The position numbers were made by a program, and so were the translations under genes. Of a stretch of 64,000 bases of DNA, positions 9,464 to 18,367 are shown one piece after another. How positions within the stretch are numbered: the stretch's first letter is position 1; each line of letters begins with the position of its first letter. The DNA comes from Okeania hirsuta (GTDB taxonomy: Bacteria > Cyanobacteriota > Cyanobacteriia > Cyanobacteriales > Microcoleaceae). Below the pieces are notes generated by a model. It saw only the letters and a list, made by a program, of their open reading frames with translations. It did not search any database and was not told the DNA's origin. Location of the stretch: positions 36,564 to 100,563 of the forward strand of contig NZ_RCBY01000002.1 of the NCBI RefSeq assembly GCF_003838195.1. The letters are read 5' to 3'.

Positions 9464-9829
9464 CTATTCCACTGCTGCTAATGGTTTTGGTCGTTCTTGA
9501 GTATCTGGTACAGTAGTATCTGGTGTAGTATTTTTGGGTACTTCCTGTTTAATCGTTAAGTAACGAATAACCTCTTCACTCAAACGCATTGCCCTCTCCA
9601 ATACAGCTATTTGAGTCGGAGGACCTTGATAATTCATCTGAACATATGTACCTTCTCGATGATCGTTGATCTCATAGGCTAAACGACGCTTACCACGATG
9701 TTGAATTTCTATGTCGTAAGCGCCCTGCTCCTGCAATAAATCTTTATATTTTGCAATTTCTTGTTCTACCTGTTCTTCATTCAGGTCTGGACGCAGGATA
9801 TACATTGTTTCATAAATGAATGGTTTCAT
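9464..9829 (-). CDS. rpsF: 30S ribosomal protein S6
   Basis: A 121-residue small-subunit ribosomal protein that binds 16S rRNA with S18. The sequence starts [20 protein letters not shown], and the core [20 protein letters not shown] is typical of S6. The C-terminal tail from about residue 96 is Thr/Pro rich, as in other cyanobacteria. The frame extends 18 codons upstream, but AAAGGAG lies about 10 bases before the ATG at 9829, which fixes the start. The Tic20 gene lies upstream on the same strand, a neighbourhood I associate with cyanobacteria. Confidence 0.97.
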   Translation of the reverse strand: MKPFIYETMYILRPDLNEEQVEQEIAKYKDLLQEQGAYDIEIQHRGKRRLAYEINDHREGTYVQMNYQGPPTQIAVLERAMRLSEEVIRYLTIKQEVPKNTTPDTTVPDTQERPKPLAAVE

Positions 9830-9948
9830 GGAAATAATCTCCTTTCGGACTACATGGCTTCTAGCAAATTTATGCAGAAGCAAGGATCTTTTATTTTACA
9901 AAATTTTCACCACAAAGACAAAATAAAGGGTGTGAGTGTGAAAAATAT

Positions 9949-10422
9949 TTAGCGCACTTGCATATAAACAGCTTCAGAAATAGTAGGTATTTCTGCGTAG
10001 CGTCCCATGACTGATTGAACTACTGCATAGATAAATGATGCTAGAATTCCGATGAATATCATATTAGAGAGAGTTTCCAGAATAAATCCTCCTAAACTTG
10101 CTCCCAAGATTTGCAGAATTAGACCACACAAGATTAAAATAATATCCAGTAAAATTGCTTGCATTGTATTGAAACGAATAAAGTGAGATATATTTTCATT
10201 TCTCACTACTAACAAGAACAGAGCGAAGAAAACTATTAGGCCAAAGAAGGGTATACCTCTATAAATCTGTAACAAAGGGCTAAGAAGAACTGGTATTATC
10301 TGTATGGGAGGGAACTGTTGGAATAAATATCTGCCATACACTAACCCATCTAGCAAGGGTAATAGATAAGGTAAGCTAGCAAAAATTCGGTCTTGAACAG
10401 TTGTAGAACCGCGCCAATTCAT
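9949..10422 (-). CDS. Tic20 family protein
   Basis: A 157-residue membrane protein with about four hydrophobic helices. It has the Tic20/Ycf60 features RIFASLPYLLPLLDGLVYGR near the N-terminus, the middle motif NISHFIRFNTMQAILLDI and the C-terminal IPTISEAVYMQVR. Chloroplast Tic20 is a channel subunit of the inner envelope import complex; the role in cyanobacteria is unsettled. It lies 119 bases upstream of rpsF on the same strand. The start ATG at 10422 gives MNWRGSTTVQDRIF, as in homologues. Confidence 0.92.
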   Translation of the reverse strand: MNWRGSTTVQDRIFASLPYLLPLLDGLVYGRYLFQQFPPIQIIPVLLSPLLQIYRGIPFFGLIVFFALFLLVVRNENISHFIRFNTMQAILLDIILILCGLILQILGASLGGFILETLSNMIFIGILASFIYAVVQSVMGRYAEIPTISEAVYMQVR

Positions 10423-11348
10423 TGTAAAATACTCCTGAGTTTGATGATAAGTAAGTAAATATAAATTCAGGATAGCGCAGTAGTTAGATAACTTCAGCCC
10501 TGGATCGTATTTTGTGGCCTAAAAAATCACTAAACTTTCAAATTTTCAGTAATTTTAAGAAAAAAATAAAAATACTTTCTTTCTTTGGGAAAAAGTCAAA
10601 GGTAGGCCCTTCCTTACTAGGACTCAAGTTTCAAGCACAAGTGCCTAGTTTTTCACTATAATTAGGTAGATAGTCACCATCTAAAAAATGATGCAATAGA
10701 AGCAATACTTGTATTAGTCTACCTGTTGGTGCCTCTAAAAATATTATTCTATATTCTTCAAATAAGTAGTCCTAAATAATTGATCAAAAAAACAAAAAAG
10801 TAGATAATTAAAGTGTTAAGTGTTTAAAACTGTGTTTTGCTCAGTAATGAAGATATTTTCTACACAACTCAAATCTGAGCGAACTATTTTGTTTACTTTT
10901 AAGATACATTTAAATGATTAGCTTCAAGGCTAAATGCACTATTTTAATCTACTTTTAATTTTCATCCTGACTATAGTTTTTTTATTTGAGATGTAAATCT
11001 AGATAGAGTTTTTTGTTATAAAAAAAAGCGCACCGAACAAATACCCTATCTCCTGGTGTTTGCTACTAACTATATTAATGCTGTTTTTCCTCCTTTACTA
11101 TTCCCTGTTTAATAGTACTTGGTTTTCACTTCCCAGATAAAAATGCTATATCAAACTAATAATTTTTTGTAATTATATGAAATCCGGTTATACAGGTTAT
11201 ACAATTATTGCAAAACTACCTCCACTCAATGTAGACATTTCACGGAATACCTCTAGATAATTGCCATGCTCAATTCTTCTTTTCTCCTGACTCGCTCTTC
11301 CTGACTCCTGACTCCGAGGGCTATACGATAAATTATCCGGATTCTATA
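10423..11348. other. long intergenic region without recognisable gene
   Basis: No ORF or RNA gene is recognised in these 926 bases. Positions 11178-11330 (from AAATCCGGTTATACAG) resemble 23938-24062, including CTCCTGACTC heptamer-like repeats. This dispersed repeat lies just downstream of two different minus-strand genes. Confidence 0.45.
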
Positions 11349-11546
11349 TTATTCTATACTGGCAACGCGGAAACCCATTTGACACTCATACTGATCTGCT
11401 TGAGTATCTGATAACTTAGGAACTGGATGACCACAACGTAATTGACCACCTTTCCATCGGGGTTGACCACTTCTATCGGCTAACAAACAACTTTGACAAA
11501 CTTGTTGAGGAGCAACTAGCTGATTTTCCATTAAAATAACTAACAT
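11349..11546 (-). CDS. small Cys-rich conserved-type protein
   Basis: A 65-residue protein with four cysteines: CQSC at 17-20, CGHP at 38-41 and a last Cys at 55. The spacing suggests a zinc-ribbon or other metal site. Compact charged sequence such as RWKGGQLRCGHPVPKLSD looks like a real folded domain. GGAGGTG lies eight bases upstream of the ATG at 11546, supporting MLVILMENQ as the start. The function is unknown. It stands alone on the minus strand. Confidence 0.7.
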   Translation of the reverse strand: MLVILMENQLVAPQQVCQSCLLADRSGQPRWKGGQLRCGHPVPKLSDTQADQYECQMGFRVASIE

Positions 11547-11903
11547 AAATTACACCTCCAGGAATATCCCATATGGTGTATCTATTGTAAGCGATGATTA
11601 TAGCAGAAGTAGGTATATTGGTACAGAAATTAACATTTACTGAAGATGCAGTGATGAAATCAGCTTATGAAGTCAAAAGTCAAAATTTAAAAGTCAAAAG
11701 TCAAAAGTAAGATTTTAACTTTTGAGTTAAAAATTATGGGATGAAGTCAAAAGTCAAAATTTAAAAGTCAAAAGTAAGATTTTATAGGCTCGAAACTTTA
11801 ATCTCATAGTAATTTCAGGAAATTATTTCATATCTACATATCTAAAAAAGTATGAAAATTTTGACTCACTTCCACTGATTTTAACAGAATTTGTAGTAAT
11901 CAA
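11547..11903. repeat. spacer with AAAGTCA-type tandem repeats
   Basis: The segment AAGTCAAAAGTCAAAATTTA and its continuation occur twice, at about 11668-11710 and 11742-11779. They are built from a seven-base AAAGTCA unit. No gene is visible. Confidence 0.6.
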
Positions 11904-12770
11904 CTATTTATTCCCCCGCACTAGACCAAATTTTATTAATCCTCGTTCATATCCACTACTCATTAACTCCAAGGAAAGGGCAGCTTGAATTGTTGTCCAA
12001 CCACTAAAGAGTAAGTTCATAATTACTTTAGGGTCAAAAGCTGATTCGATCACAATATTCCAGAAGGGAGCAGCAGCAGTTGACCAGTCAGCAGTGCAGA
12101 TATTTTGAAAGCCGACATTTTGGGCGATCGCTTCATATTCTGGCAAAGAAATAACATAAGGCAGAGCATAGACGCGATATATTTCGGCTAGATGTCTCCT
12201 TTCATCGTCAGTTAGTTGTCCATAGGAGCTACCAACTGGACGATGACACCAAGTAGCCATAATTATAGTTCCACCTGGTTTGAGGACTCTATGGCATTCT
12301 TGCAAAAATTTCTGTTTATTAGGCATGTGTTCTCCACTTTCGAGAGACCATACCAAGTCAAATGATTCATCGGCAAAGGGCATTTCTAAAGCATTTGCCA
12401 CTATAAAATTAGTAGTTTGACTTAAGTTGGCTACATCAGCTCGTTCTTTAGCTCTTTGGGCCTGGACGGGAGAAAGGGTAATGCCAGTGGCAGTGGCATG
12501 AAATTTTTCGGCTAAGTACAATGTACTACCGCCTATACCACAACCGACGTCCAGGATCGAGGTAGGAGGCCAAAAATTTGATTTTTCATTTAATGCTCCC
12601 CATTGAAGTAGTTCTTCAATCATGTCTATTTGGGCTTGTCGTCTATTTTTTTTCTGCTTACCATCTTGTCCATAATGGCCATGGTGCATGTGTTCGCCCC
12701 ACGCTTGTTCCCATAGACTGGAGGAAGCATCATAGAATTGTTGAATCTGTTCGATTAAGTTTGAGGTCAT
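11904..12770 (-). CDS. gamma-tocopherol-type methyltransferase
   Basis: A 288-residue SAM-dependent methyltransferase resembling cyanobacterial gamma-tocopherol methyltransferase (last step to alpha-tocopherol). The group's HMHHGHYG block is at residues 27-34. SAM motif I is SILDVGCGIGGSTLYLAEKF at 71-90, followed by ANALEMPFADESFDLVWSLE and HRVLKPGGTIIMATW. The enzyme acts at membranes on prenylquinol rings. No transit peptide is seen. A homogentisate phytyltransferase for the same pathway lies 4 kb away on the other strand. An MPBQ methyltransferase is a less likely alternative. Confidence 0.85.
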   Translation of the reverse strand: MTSNLIEQIQQFYDASSSLWEQAWGEHMHHGHYGQDGKQKKNRRQAQIDMIEELLQWGALNEKSNFWPPTSILDVGCGIGGSTLYLAEKFHATATGITLSPVQAQRAKERADVANLSQTTNFIVANALEMPFADESFDLVWSLESGEHMPNKQKFLQECHRVLKPGGTIIMATWCHRPVGSSYGQLTDDERRHLAEIYRVYALPYVISLPEYEAIAQNVGFQNICTADWSTAAAPFWNIVIESAFDPKVIMNLLFSGWTTIQAALSLELMSSGYERGLIKFGLVRGNK

Positions 12771-13345
12771 AATTATTAATCAATTAAGATTGAGGATTTA
12801 TTTTCCTGGACTATTATATAGCAATCATATTTCAGTTGTAAGATTTTAGTAGTAATTAGGAGTCAGGAGTCAGGAGTCAGGATTAAGAATATAAAAGGAT
12901 TTTGATGGCTTTTAATTGTTATTAAATATCTCATAAATTTTTCCTGATTACTACATAATTTAACACAAAATTTAAAGGTTTAAAATTATTATTTTTCTAG
13001 AAAAAAATTAAGTGTTTGTAATTTTAGATGTTAATTTATGCCATTATTAATGTGAATTACTGTAAGCATTTAGGTGTCAGCTAGTCTCCTACTGAGAAAC
13101 TATGTTAACAGCCATCAGCTATTAACTTAATTGCCCTTTTTTGAGGAATCAGAGTTGAAAGATTTAATAGAATTAAAAGTCTGAAATAAATTAGCTACTT
13201 GCTCACGACTCAATATTACTCAAATTCTTAAACTACTAATTTCTGAAAGCTGACCGCTAATGGCTTAATGGTTACGAATTAGTATAAGTTATTTGTGATT
13301 GAAATAACTCGCCTAAATTTTAAATATACATACTAAAAATTTGAA
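12771..13345. other. divergent promoter region
   Basis: The spacer between the methyltransferase and ktrB holds AGTCAGG heptamer repeats near 12857-12882. No gene or structured RNA is recognised. Confidence 0.45.
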
Positions 13346-14677
13346 ATGAGTTTAGCTAGAACTGTATGTAAAGGTTTTATTGCTGTTATTATTATTGGTG
13401 CTATATTACTCATGTTACCTATTTCTGTGAGTAATGGAAATTGGAGTCATCCTGTAACTGCTTTATTCACAGCAACTTCTGCTGTTTGTGTGACGGGACT
13501 TTCTGTTGTGAATGTGGGGGAATATTATTCTTTTTGGGGGCAATTATTTCTATTGTTATTGGTTCAAATTGGAGCTTTGGGTTATATGACTGCTACAACT
13601 ATTCTTTTGTTGTTGCTTGGTCGTAAATTTCGTCTGCGGGAAAAAGTGGCTCTTCAGCAATCTTTGGAACAAGTAGGATTGGCTGGTGTAGAACCTTTAA
13701 TTAAGTCGATTTTGGCTACAACAATTGTGTTTGAATTGACTGGTATTTTGTTGCTTTTGTTTGTTTTTGTTCCAAATTATGGGTTTAAAGAAGGTCTTTG
13801 GTATTCTGTTTTTCATAGTATAAATGCTTTTAATAACGCTGGTTTTAGTTTATATGCAGATGGGTTTATTAAGTATGTCAAATCTCCGTTACTAAATTTT
13901 GTGATTACTGGCTTGATTATATTTGGAGGATTGGGTTATCAAGTGATTATGGAAATATATTTATGGCTGAAAAGTTGTTGGAAAAAAGAGCAAGTTTTTC
14001 ACACTTTTTCTCTACATTTTAAAGTGGTTACTAATACAAATATTTTTTTATTAATTTTTGGTATTATTACTTTTTTTATTGCCGAATTTAACAATCCTCA
14101 GACTCTAGAAAATTTTAACTTAGGGCAAAAATTAATTGCTGTTTGGTTTCAATCTGTTACTACTAGAACGGCGGGTTTTAATACTATTGATATTGGGAAT
14201 TTGACTGATGCTGGTTTATTTATCACGATTGTTTTAATGTTTATTGGTGCTAGTCCGGGTAGCACTGGAGGGGGTATTAAAACTACAACTTTTAGAATAT
14301 TATTGAATAGTACAAAAGCAGCTTTACAGGGTAGGGAAGAAGTTTTATGTTATCAACGTAAGATTCCGGTTATAGTTATTATTAAGGCTATTGGTGTGGT
14401 TTTTGCCTCAGGTTCATTAGTGGCGATCGCTACTACTTTAGCTGCTTTTGCTGACCCAGAATTAGAGTCAATTCAAATTTTATTTGAAGTTATATCTGCT
14501 TTTGCTACAGTTGGTTTATCTACGGGAGTTACTTCTAATTTTACAATTCCCGGGCAATTAGTATTGATTTTAACTATGTATATAGGTAGGGTGGGTGTCT
14601 TACTATTAGTTTCTACTATTTTTGCTGAACAAAATCCTAGTGCGGTTCAGTATCCAGAGGAAAATTTATTTGTATAA
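13346..14677 (+). CDS. ktrB: potassium uptake channel subunit KtrB/TrkH family
   Basis: A 443-residue inner-membrane protein with four repeated pore units. The selectivity loops TSAVCVTGLSVVN, INAFNNAGFSL, VTTRTAGFNT and SAFATVGLSTG each carry the filter glycine. ASPGSTGGGIKTTTFRIL after the third pore is the intramembrane gate region. KtrB moves potassium with sodium and needs the cytosolic KtrA ring. ktrA follows 352 bases later with a mobile element between them. A HIP1 site is in the coding sequence near 14424. The ATG at 13346 is a good match to family N-termini. Confidence 0.93.
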   Translation: MSLARTVCKGFIAVIIIGAILLMLPISVSNGNWSHPVTALFTATSAVCVTGLSVVNVGEYYSFWGQLFLLLLVQIGALGYMTATTILLLLLGRKFRLREKVALQQSLEQVGLAGVEPLIKSILATTIVFELTGILLLLFVFVPNYGFKEGLWYSVFHSINAFNNAGFSLYADGFIKYVKSPLLNFVITGLIIFGGLGYQVIMEIYLWLKSCWKKEQVFHTFSLHFKVVTNTNIFLLIFGIITFFIAEFNNPQTLENFNLGQKLIAVWFQSVTTRTAGFNTIDIGNLTDAGLFITIVLMFIGASPGSTGGGIKTTTFRILLNSTKAALQGREEVLCYQRKIPVIVIIKAIGVVFASGSLVAIATTLAAFADPELESIQILFEVISAFATVGLSTGVTSNFTIPGQLVLILTMYIGRVGVLLLVSTIFAEQNPSAVQYPEENLFV

Positions 14678-14885
14678 TTTTTGAGTTTTAGGGAGTAGAG
14701 AGTAGGGAATAGAAAAGAAGAAAAATAACTTTACCTTAGTAACTTGAGAAACCCTATATTGATGCTAAAGTTAAAAACACAGCAAAAAAACTAAGAGAAC
14801 AAATTTAGTTAGTTGTGAAAAATTTTTCTCAGCATTGGTAAAATCTGAAAATAGATATTTTGGAGGCAACGTTATTTTTGCTATT

Positions 14886-14999
14886 TATAGCAATGTGCGC
14901 TGGCATATTTACAAATTACAGGAACTGTCCAATAGCTAAAAATCTTATATTATCAGTTTTTTATTCCCCTATTGCCTGTTGCCTGCGCGCAGCGCCATA
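14886..14999. mobile_element. MITE-like element, TATAGCAATGTGCGC family
   Basis: The ends are TATAGCAATGTGCGC and GCGCGCAGCGCCATA, imperfect 15-bp inverted repeats. A second, larger copy lies at 52273-52592. This element sits between ktrB and ktrA and supplies the spurious upstream TTG start of the ktrA frame. Confidence 0.7.
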
Positions 15000-15029
15000 C
15001 AATATAGAAGCTATAACGTTGAATTTTTA

Positions 15030-15728
15030 GTGAAATTATCGTCTTGGAATTTTTGGCAAAATTTAAAATCTGAAACTAAACAATTTGCAGTAATTGGTTT
15101 GGGAAGATTTGGTAAAGCAGTGTGTCTAACTCTGCATAATTTGGGCTATGAAGTTTTGGCTATTGATAGAGAAGAAAAAAGAGTAAATCAAGCTTTAACT
15201 GACAAAATATCTTCTCATGCTTTAGAGCTTGATTCAACAGAAATTAATGCCATTAAACAAGCTGGTATTTCAGATTTTGATACAGTAATTGTTGCAATTG
15301 GCAATTATTTGTCGGAAAGTATTATTACTACTCTCAATCTTAAAGAAGTAGGAGTAAAATTTGTAGTAGCTAAAGCTTCTTCAGAAACTCATGTCAAACT
15401 TTTAAACAAGGTTGGAGCAGACTATGTGGTATTTCCAGAGAGAGAAATGGGTTGCGAATTAGCACGATTATTGAGTAAACCTAGAATACTCGATAAATTT
15501 GATATAGACCCAGATAATAGTATTGTAGAATTTATTGTACCAGAAAAATTTGATGGTAAAACTATTGCTGATTTAGAACTACGGAATAAATATGGTTTAA
15601 ATTTACTGGCAGTGAGCGACGGAAGTGAAAAATTTCAAATTAATCCGAAGCCTAGTACAATTTTAACTAAAGGAATAATAATGATTGTACTTGGCTCTAA
15701 TCAAGATATTAATCGCTTGCCAAATTAA
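15030..15728 (+). CDS. ktrA: potassium uptake regulatory subunit KtrA (RCK domains)
   Basis: A 232-residue cytosolic protein. The RCK_N domain begins FAVIGLGRFGKAVCLTL (Rossmann GxGxxG) with an acidic strand-two end (LAIDRE). An RCK_C domain starts near SIVEFIVPEKFDG. KtrA forms an octameric ring that gates KtrB in response to ATP/ADP or cyclic di-AMP. The open frame extends upstream to 14979, but that part lies in a mobile element, so the GTG at 15030 is preferred. The stop codon lies within the target duplication of the next element. Confidence 0.92.
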   Translation: MKLSSWNFWQNLKSETKQFAVIGLGRFGKAVCLTLHNLGYEVLAIDREEKRVNQALTDKISSHALELDSTEINAIKQAGISDFDTVIVAIGNYLSESIITTLNLKEVGVKFVVAKASSETHVKLLNKVGADYVVFPEREMGCELARLLSKPRILDKFDIDPDNSIVEFIVPEKFDGKTIADLELRNKYGLNLLAVSDGSEKFQINPKPSTILTKGIIMIVLGSNQDINRLPN

Positions 15729-15729
15729 T

Positions 15730-15861
15730 GGGTGCATCTCAATGCAAGAATAAAGCCAAAAATTTATTGCTTTTAGGCAACAGCTCATCTGGCAACAGCT
15801 CATCTGGCAACAGGAAATATGTAGGAAAAAAGTATTTTTGCAAATAATCTTAGATGTACCA
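15730..15861. mobile_element. MITE, GGGTGCATCTCAA family, abutting the ktrA stop
   Basis: The left end GGGTGCATCTCAATGCAA is intact. The right end is decayed (TTAGATGTACCA). AAATTAAT at 15722-15729 and 15862-15869 is an 8-bp target duplication, as in the 9293 copy. The left duplication contains the ktrA stop codon, so the insertion occurred one base after the gene. Confidence 0.85.
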
Positions 15862-16308
15862 AAATTAATTAATATTACCGAATAATTAATAATTAATAAT
15901 TAAATAATTAAATAATTATGGTTTAAAGTCTCCCCTTTTAAGGGTAAGAAATAAATAATATTTCCTTATATTCAATTCCGTAACGGTTAAAATCAGAGGT
16001 AATTATCAATTATCCATTATCAATTAATGAAAGCGTTTTTCATTTAAGTAAACTACAAAATTATTTTTGCTTACGGAGGATGGAGTAGGGAGTAGAGAGT
16101 AGAAAAATGCTTTTATTACCGAAAAATTGTGGTTTAAAGTCTACCCTTTTAAGAGGATAAAAAGAAAAATTTTCCTTTTAGTCAATCCTCTACTTTAAAA
16201 GAAGAGGTAATAATTAATTATTAATTATTAATTCTTGAATATAGTCTATCTATGTGAAAACTGCTATAAAATAATCGTAAATTAAGATAAAAATCATTCA
16301 AGGTAGTT
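15862..16308. repeat. spacer with dispersed ACCGAAAAATTGTGG repeats
   Basis: The motif ACCGAAAAATTGTGGTTTAA, followed by a TCYMCCCTTTTAA block and later TAATTATTAA tandem triplets, occurs near 16117 and in part near 15887. It recurs near 731 and, inverted, near 24780-24815. No gene is present. Confidence 0.6.
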
Positions 16309-17358
16309 ATGGGAGAAATTTCACATTATCAGGAAGCAAAAATCACAACTAATTTGGTGCAAAAATATTTTCCATGGCTATATAGTTTTTGGAAGTTTGC
16401 ACGTCCCCATACAATTATTGGCACAACATTAAGTGTATTAGCAATATATCTAATTGCTCTGGGCGATCGCTCTGATTTTTTCAATCAATCTTTGTTCATC
16501 TATAGTTTAATTCTGTTATTGGTAACTTGGATAAGTTGTCTATGTGGAAATATTTATATAGTAGGATTGAATCAATTAGAAGATGTGGAAATAGACCGAA
16601 TTAATAAACCTGATCTTCCTATAGCTGCTGGTGAATTTTCTCGGTTTTCTGGTCAAGTAATTGTGGCAATAACGGGAGTTTTGGCTTTAAGTTTTGCTCT
16701 AGTTTGCGGACCTTTTTTATTAGGTACGGTGGGAATAAGTTTAGTAATTGGTACATTTTATTCTTTGCCTCCTATTAGATTAAAAAGATTTCCTTTTTGG
16801 GCAGCTTTATGTATTTTTACTGTGCGGGGAGTAATTGTTAATCTAGGGTTATTTTTAAGCTTTGTTTGGGGATTAGAAAAAGTTGAGAAAGTTTCAGGAA
16901 GTTTAAATAAATGGATAGAAGGAGTAGGTGAAATAATTATCCTCAAAAAAAGCTTGATCATTCCAGAAATTCCTCCAACAGTATGGGTGCTAACTTTGTT
17001 TGTAATAGTCTTCACTTTTGCTATTGCAATTTTTAAGGATATTCCAGATATTGAAGGAGACCGTAAATTTAATATCACTACATTTACAATTAAATTAGGG
17101 ACATTTACTGTATTTAATTTGGCAAGGTGGGTATTAACAATTTGCTATGTCGGTATGATTATATTGGGTGTAGTTTGGTTGGCAAATGTTAATTTCATTT
17201 TTTTGGCAATAACTCATTTTTTAGCTTTATGTTTAATGTGGTGGCGTAGTCAAAAAGTAGACTTGGAAGATAAAAGAGCGATCACTGATTTTTATCAATT
17301 TATTTGGAAACTATTTTTCCTAGAATATTTAATTTTTCCTATGGCTTGTCTTTTATAG
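16309..17358 (+). CDS. homogentisate phytyltransferase
   Basis: A 349-residue UbiA-family membrane prenyltransferase that joins homogentisate to phytyl diphosphate, the committed step of tocopherol synthesis. The first Asp-rich motif is NQLEDVEIDRINKPDLPIAAG (N88, D92, D96). The second is FKDIPDIEGDRKFNITT (D244, D247, D251). About eight membrane helices are expected. Homologues are near 300-320 residues; here about 30 extra residues (roughly 190-220) lie in a loop between helices and may be lineage-specific. The HPT 3' tail is amplified downstream. Confidence 0.92.
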   Translation: MGEISHYQEAKITTNLVQKYFPWLYSFWKFARPHTIIGTTLSVLAIYLIALGDRSDFFNQSLFIYSLILLLVTWISCLCGNIYIVGLNQLEDVEIDRINKPDLPIAAGEFSRFSGQVIVAITGVLALSFALVCGPFLLGTVGISLVIGTFYSLPPIRLKRFPFWAALCIFTVRGVIVNLGLFLSFVWGLEKVEKVSGSLNKWIEGVGEIIILKKSLIIPEIPPTVWVLTLFVIVFTFAIAIFKDIPDIEGDRKFNITTFTIKLGTFTVFNLARWVLTICYVGMIILGVVWLANVNFIFLAITHFLALCLMWWRSQKVDLEDKRAITDFYQFIWKLFFLEYLIFPMACLL

Positions 17359-18364
17359 CAATCAGATTTTGGTTGTGTCAAAAATTTCTGAGAATCAGGA
17401 AAAGTCTGCTCTGGGAAAAAAAAGGTAATAATTTCAGATTTTCTATTGTTACTTGGGTTATTTTTTCGGAAACTATTTTGCCGAGAATATCTAATTTTTC
17501 CTATGGGTTTTCTTTGATAGTATTCAGATATTGGTTATGTCAAAAATTTCTGGGAATCAGGATAAAGTCTACTCTGGGGAAAAAAGGTAATCATTTCATA
17601 TTTTATATTGTTGCTCAGGGCATTTTTTGTGATAAATATGGGTGTAGAGGATAGCAAGTAAAATTATTACAAACTAGATGATAATGTTGATTTTTATCTA
17701 TTTATTGGAAAAGTACTTTTTCTTATGAATCTTCAATTTTACTATGGGTTATCTTTTATAGTAGTCAGATTTTGGTTCTTTCAAAATTTCTAGGAATTAG
17801 GAAAAGTTATCTCTGGGGAAAAAAGGTAATCATTTAAGACTGTACTAGATAACTAAATTATTCCTCCTTCTTCTATATTTTTCCTTTGAATATTTAATTC
17901 TCCTATGGGTTGTCTTTGATAGTAGCCAGATTTTGTTTGTGTCAAAAATTTCTAGGAATTAGGAAAAATTAGCTCTGTGAAAAAAGGTAATAATTTCAGA
18001 TTTTATATTGTTGATCGGGGTATTTTTTCTGATAAATATACCTGTAAGGGATGGCAAATAAAATTATTACAAACTAGACGATGATGTGGAATTTTATCAA
18101 TTTATTTAGAAATTATTTTTCCTTTGAATATCTAATTTTTTCTATGGGTTGTCTTTGATAGTAGTCAGATTTTGTTTGTGTCAAAAATATCTAGGAATTA
18201 GGAAAAGTTAGCTCTGGGTAAAAAAAAGTAATAATTTCAGATTTTCTATTGTTGTTCGGGGTATTTTTTCTCCGAAATATGAACAAAACGCAGCATAATT
18301 ACTCATTGTATTCTTCACACAAAAATAATATTAATTATTATGTAAAGCACCAAAAATCAGCTAA
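17359..18364 (+). repeat. decayed tandem array of the HPT 3' end
   Basis: A CTATGGGTTGTCTTTGATAG-like unit derived from the last codons of HPT starts at 17339 (in the gene), 17501, 17742, 17903 and 18142. The steps are 162, 241, 161 and 239 bases, an alternating short/long pattern that implies a higher-order unit of about 400 bp. Each unit also carries GTCAAAAATTTCTRGGAATY, CTCTGGGRAAAAAAGGTAAT and a TATTGTTG block. Frames are broken, so no protein is expected. Confidence 0.85.
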
Positions 18365-18367
18365 GTG

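Noticed and set aside
17304..17654. Plus-strand 116-codon frame after HPT
   Set aside because: It reads the tail array in a shifted frame and repeats itself; it is not a separate gene.
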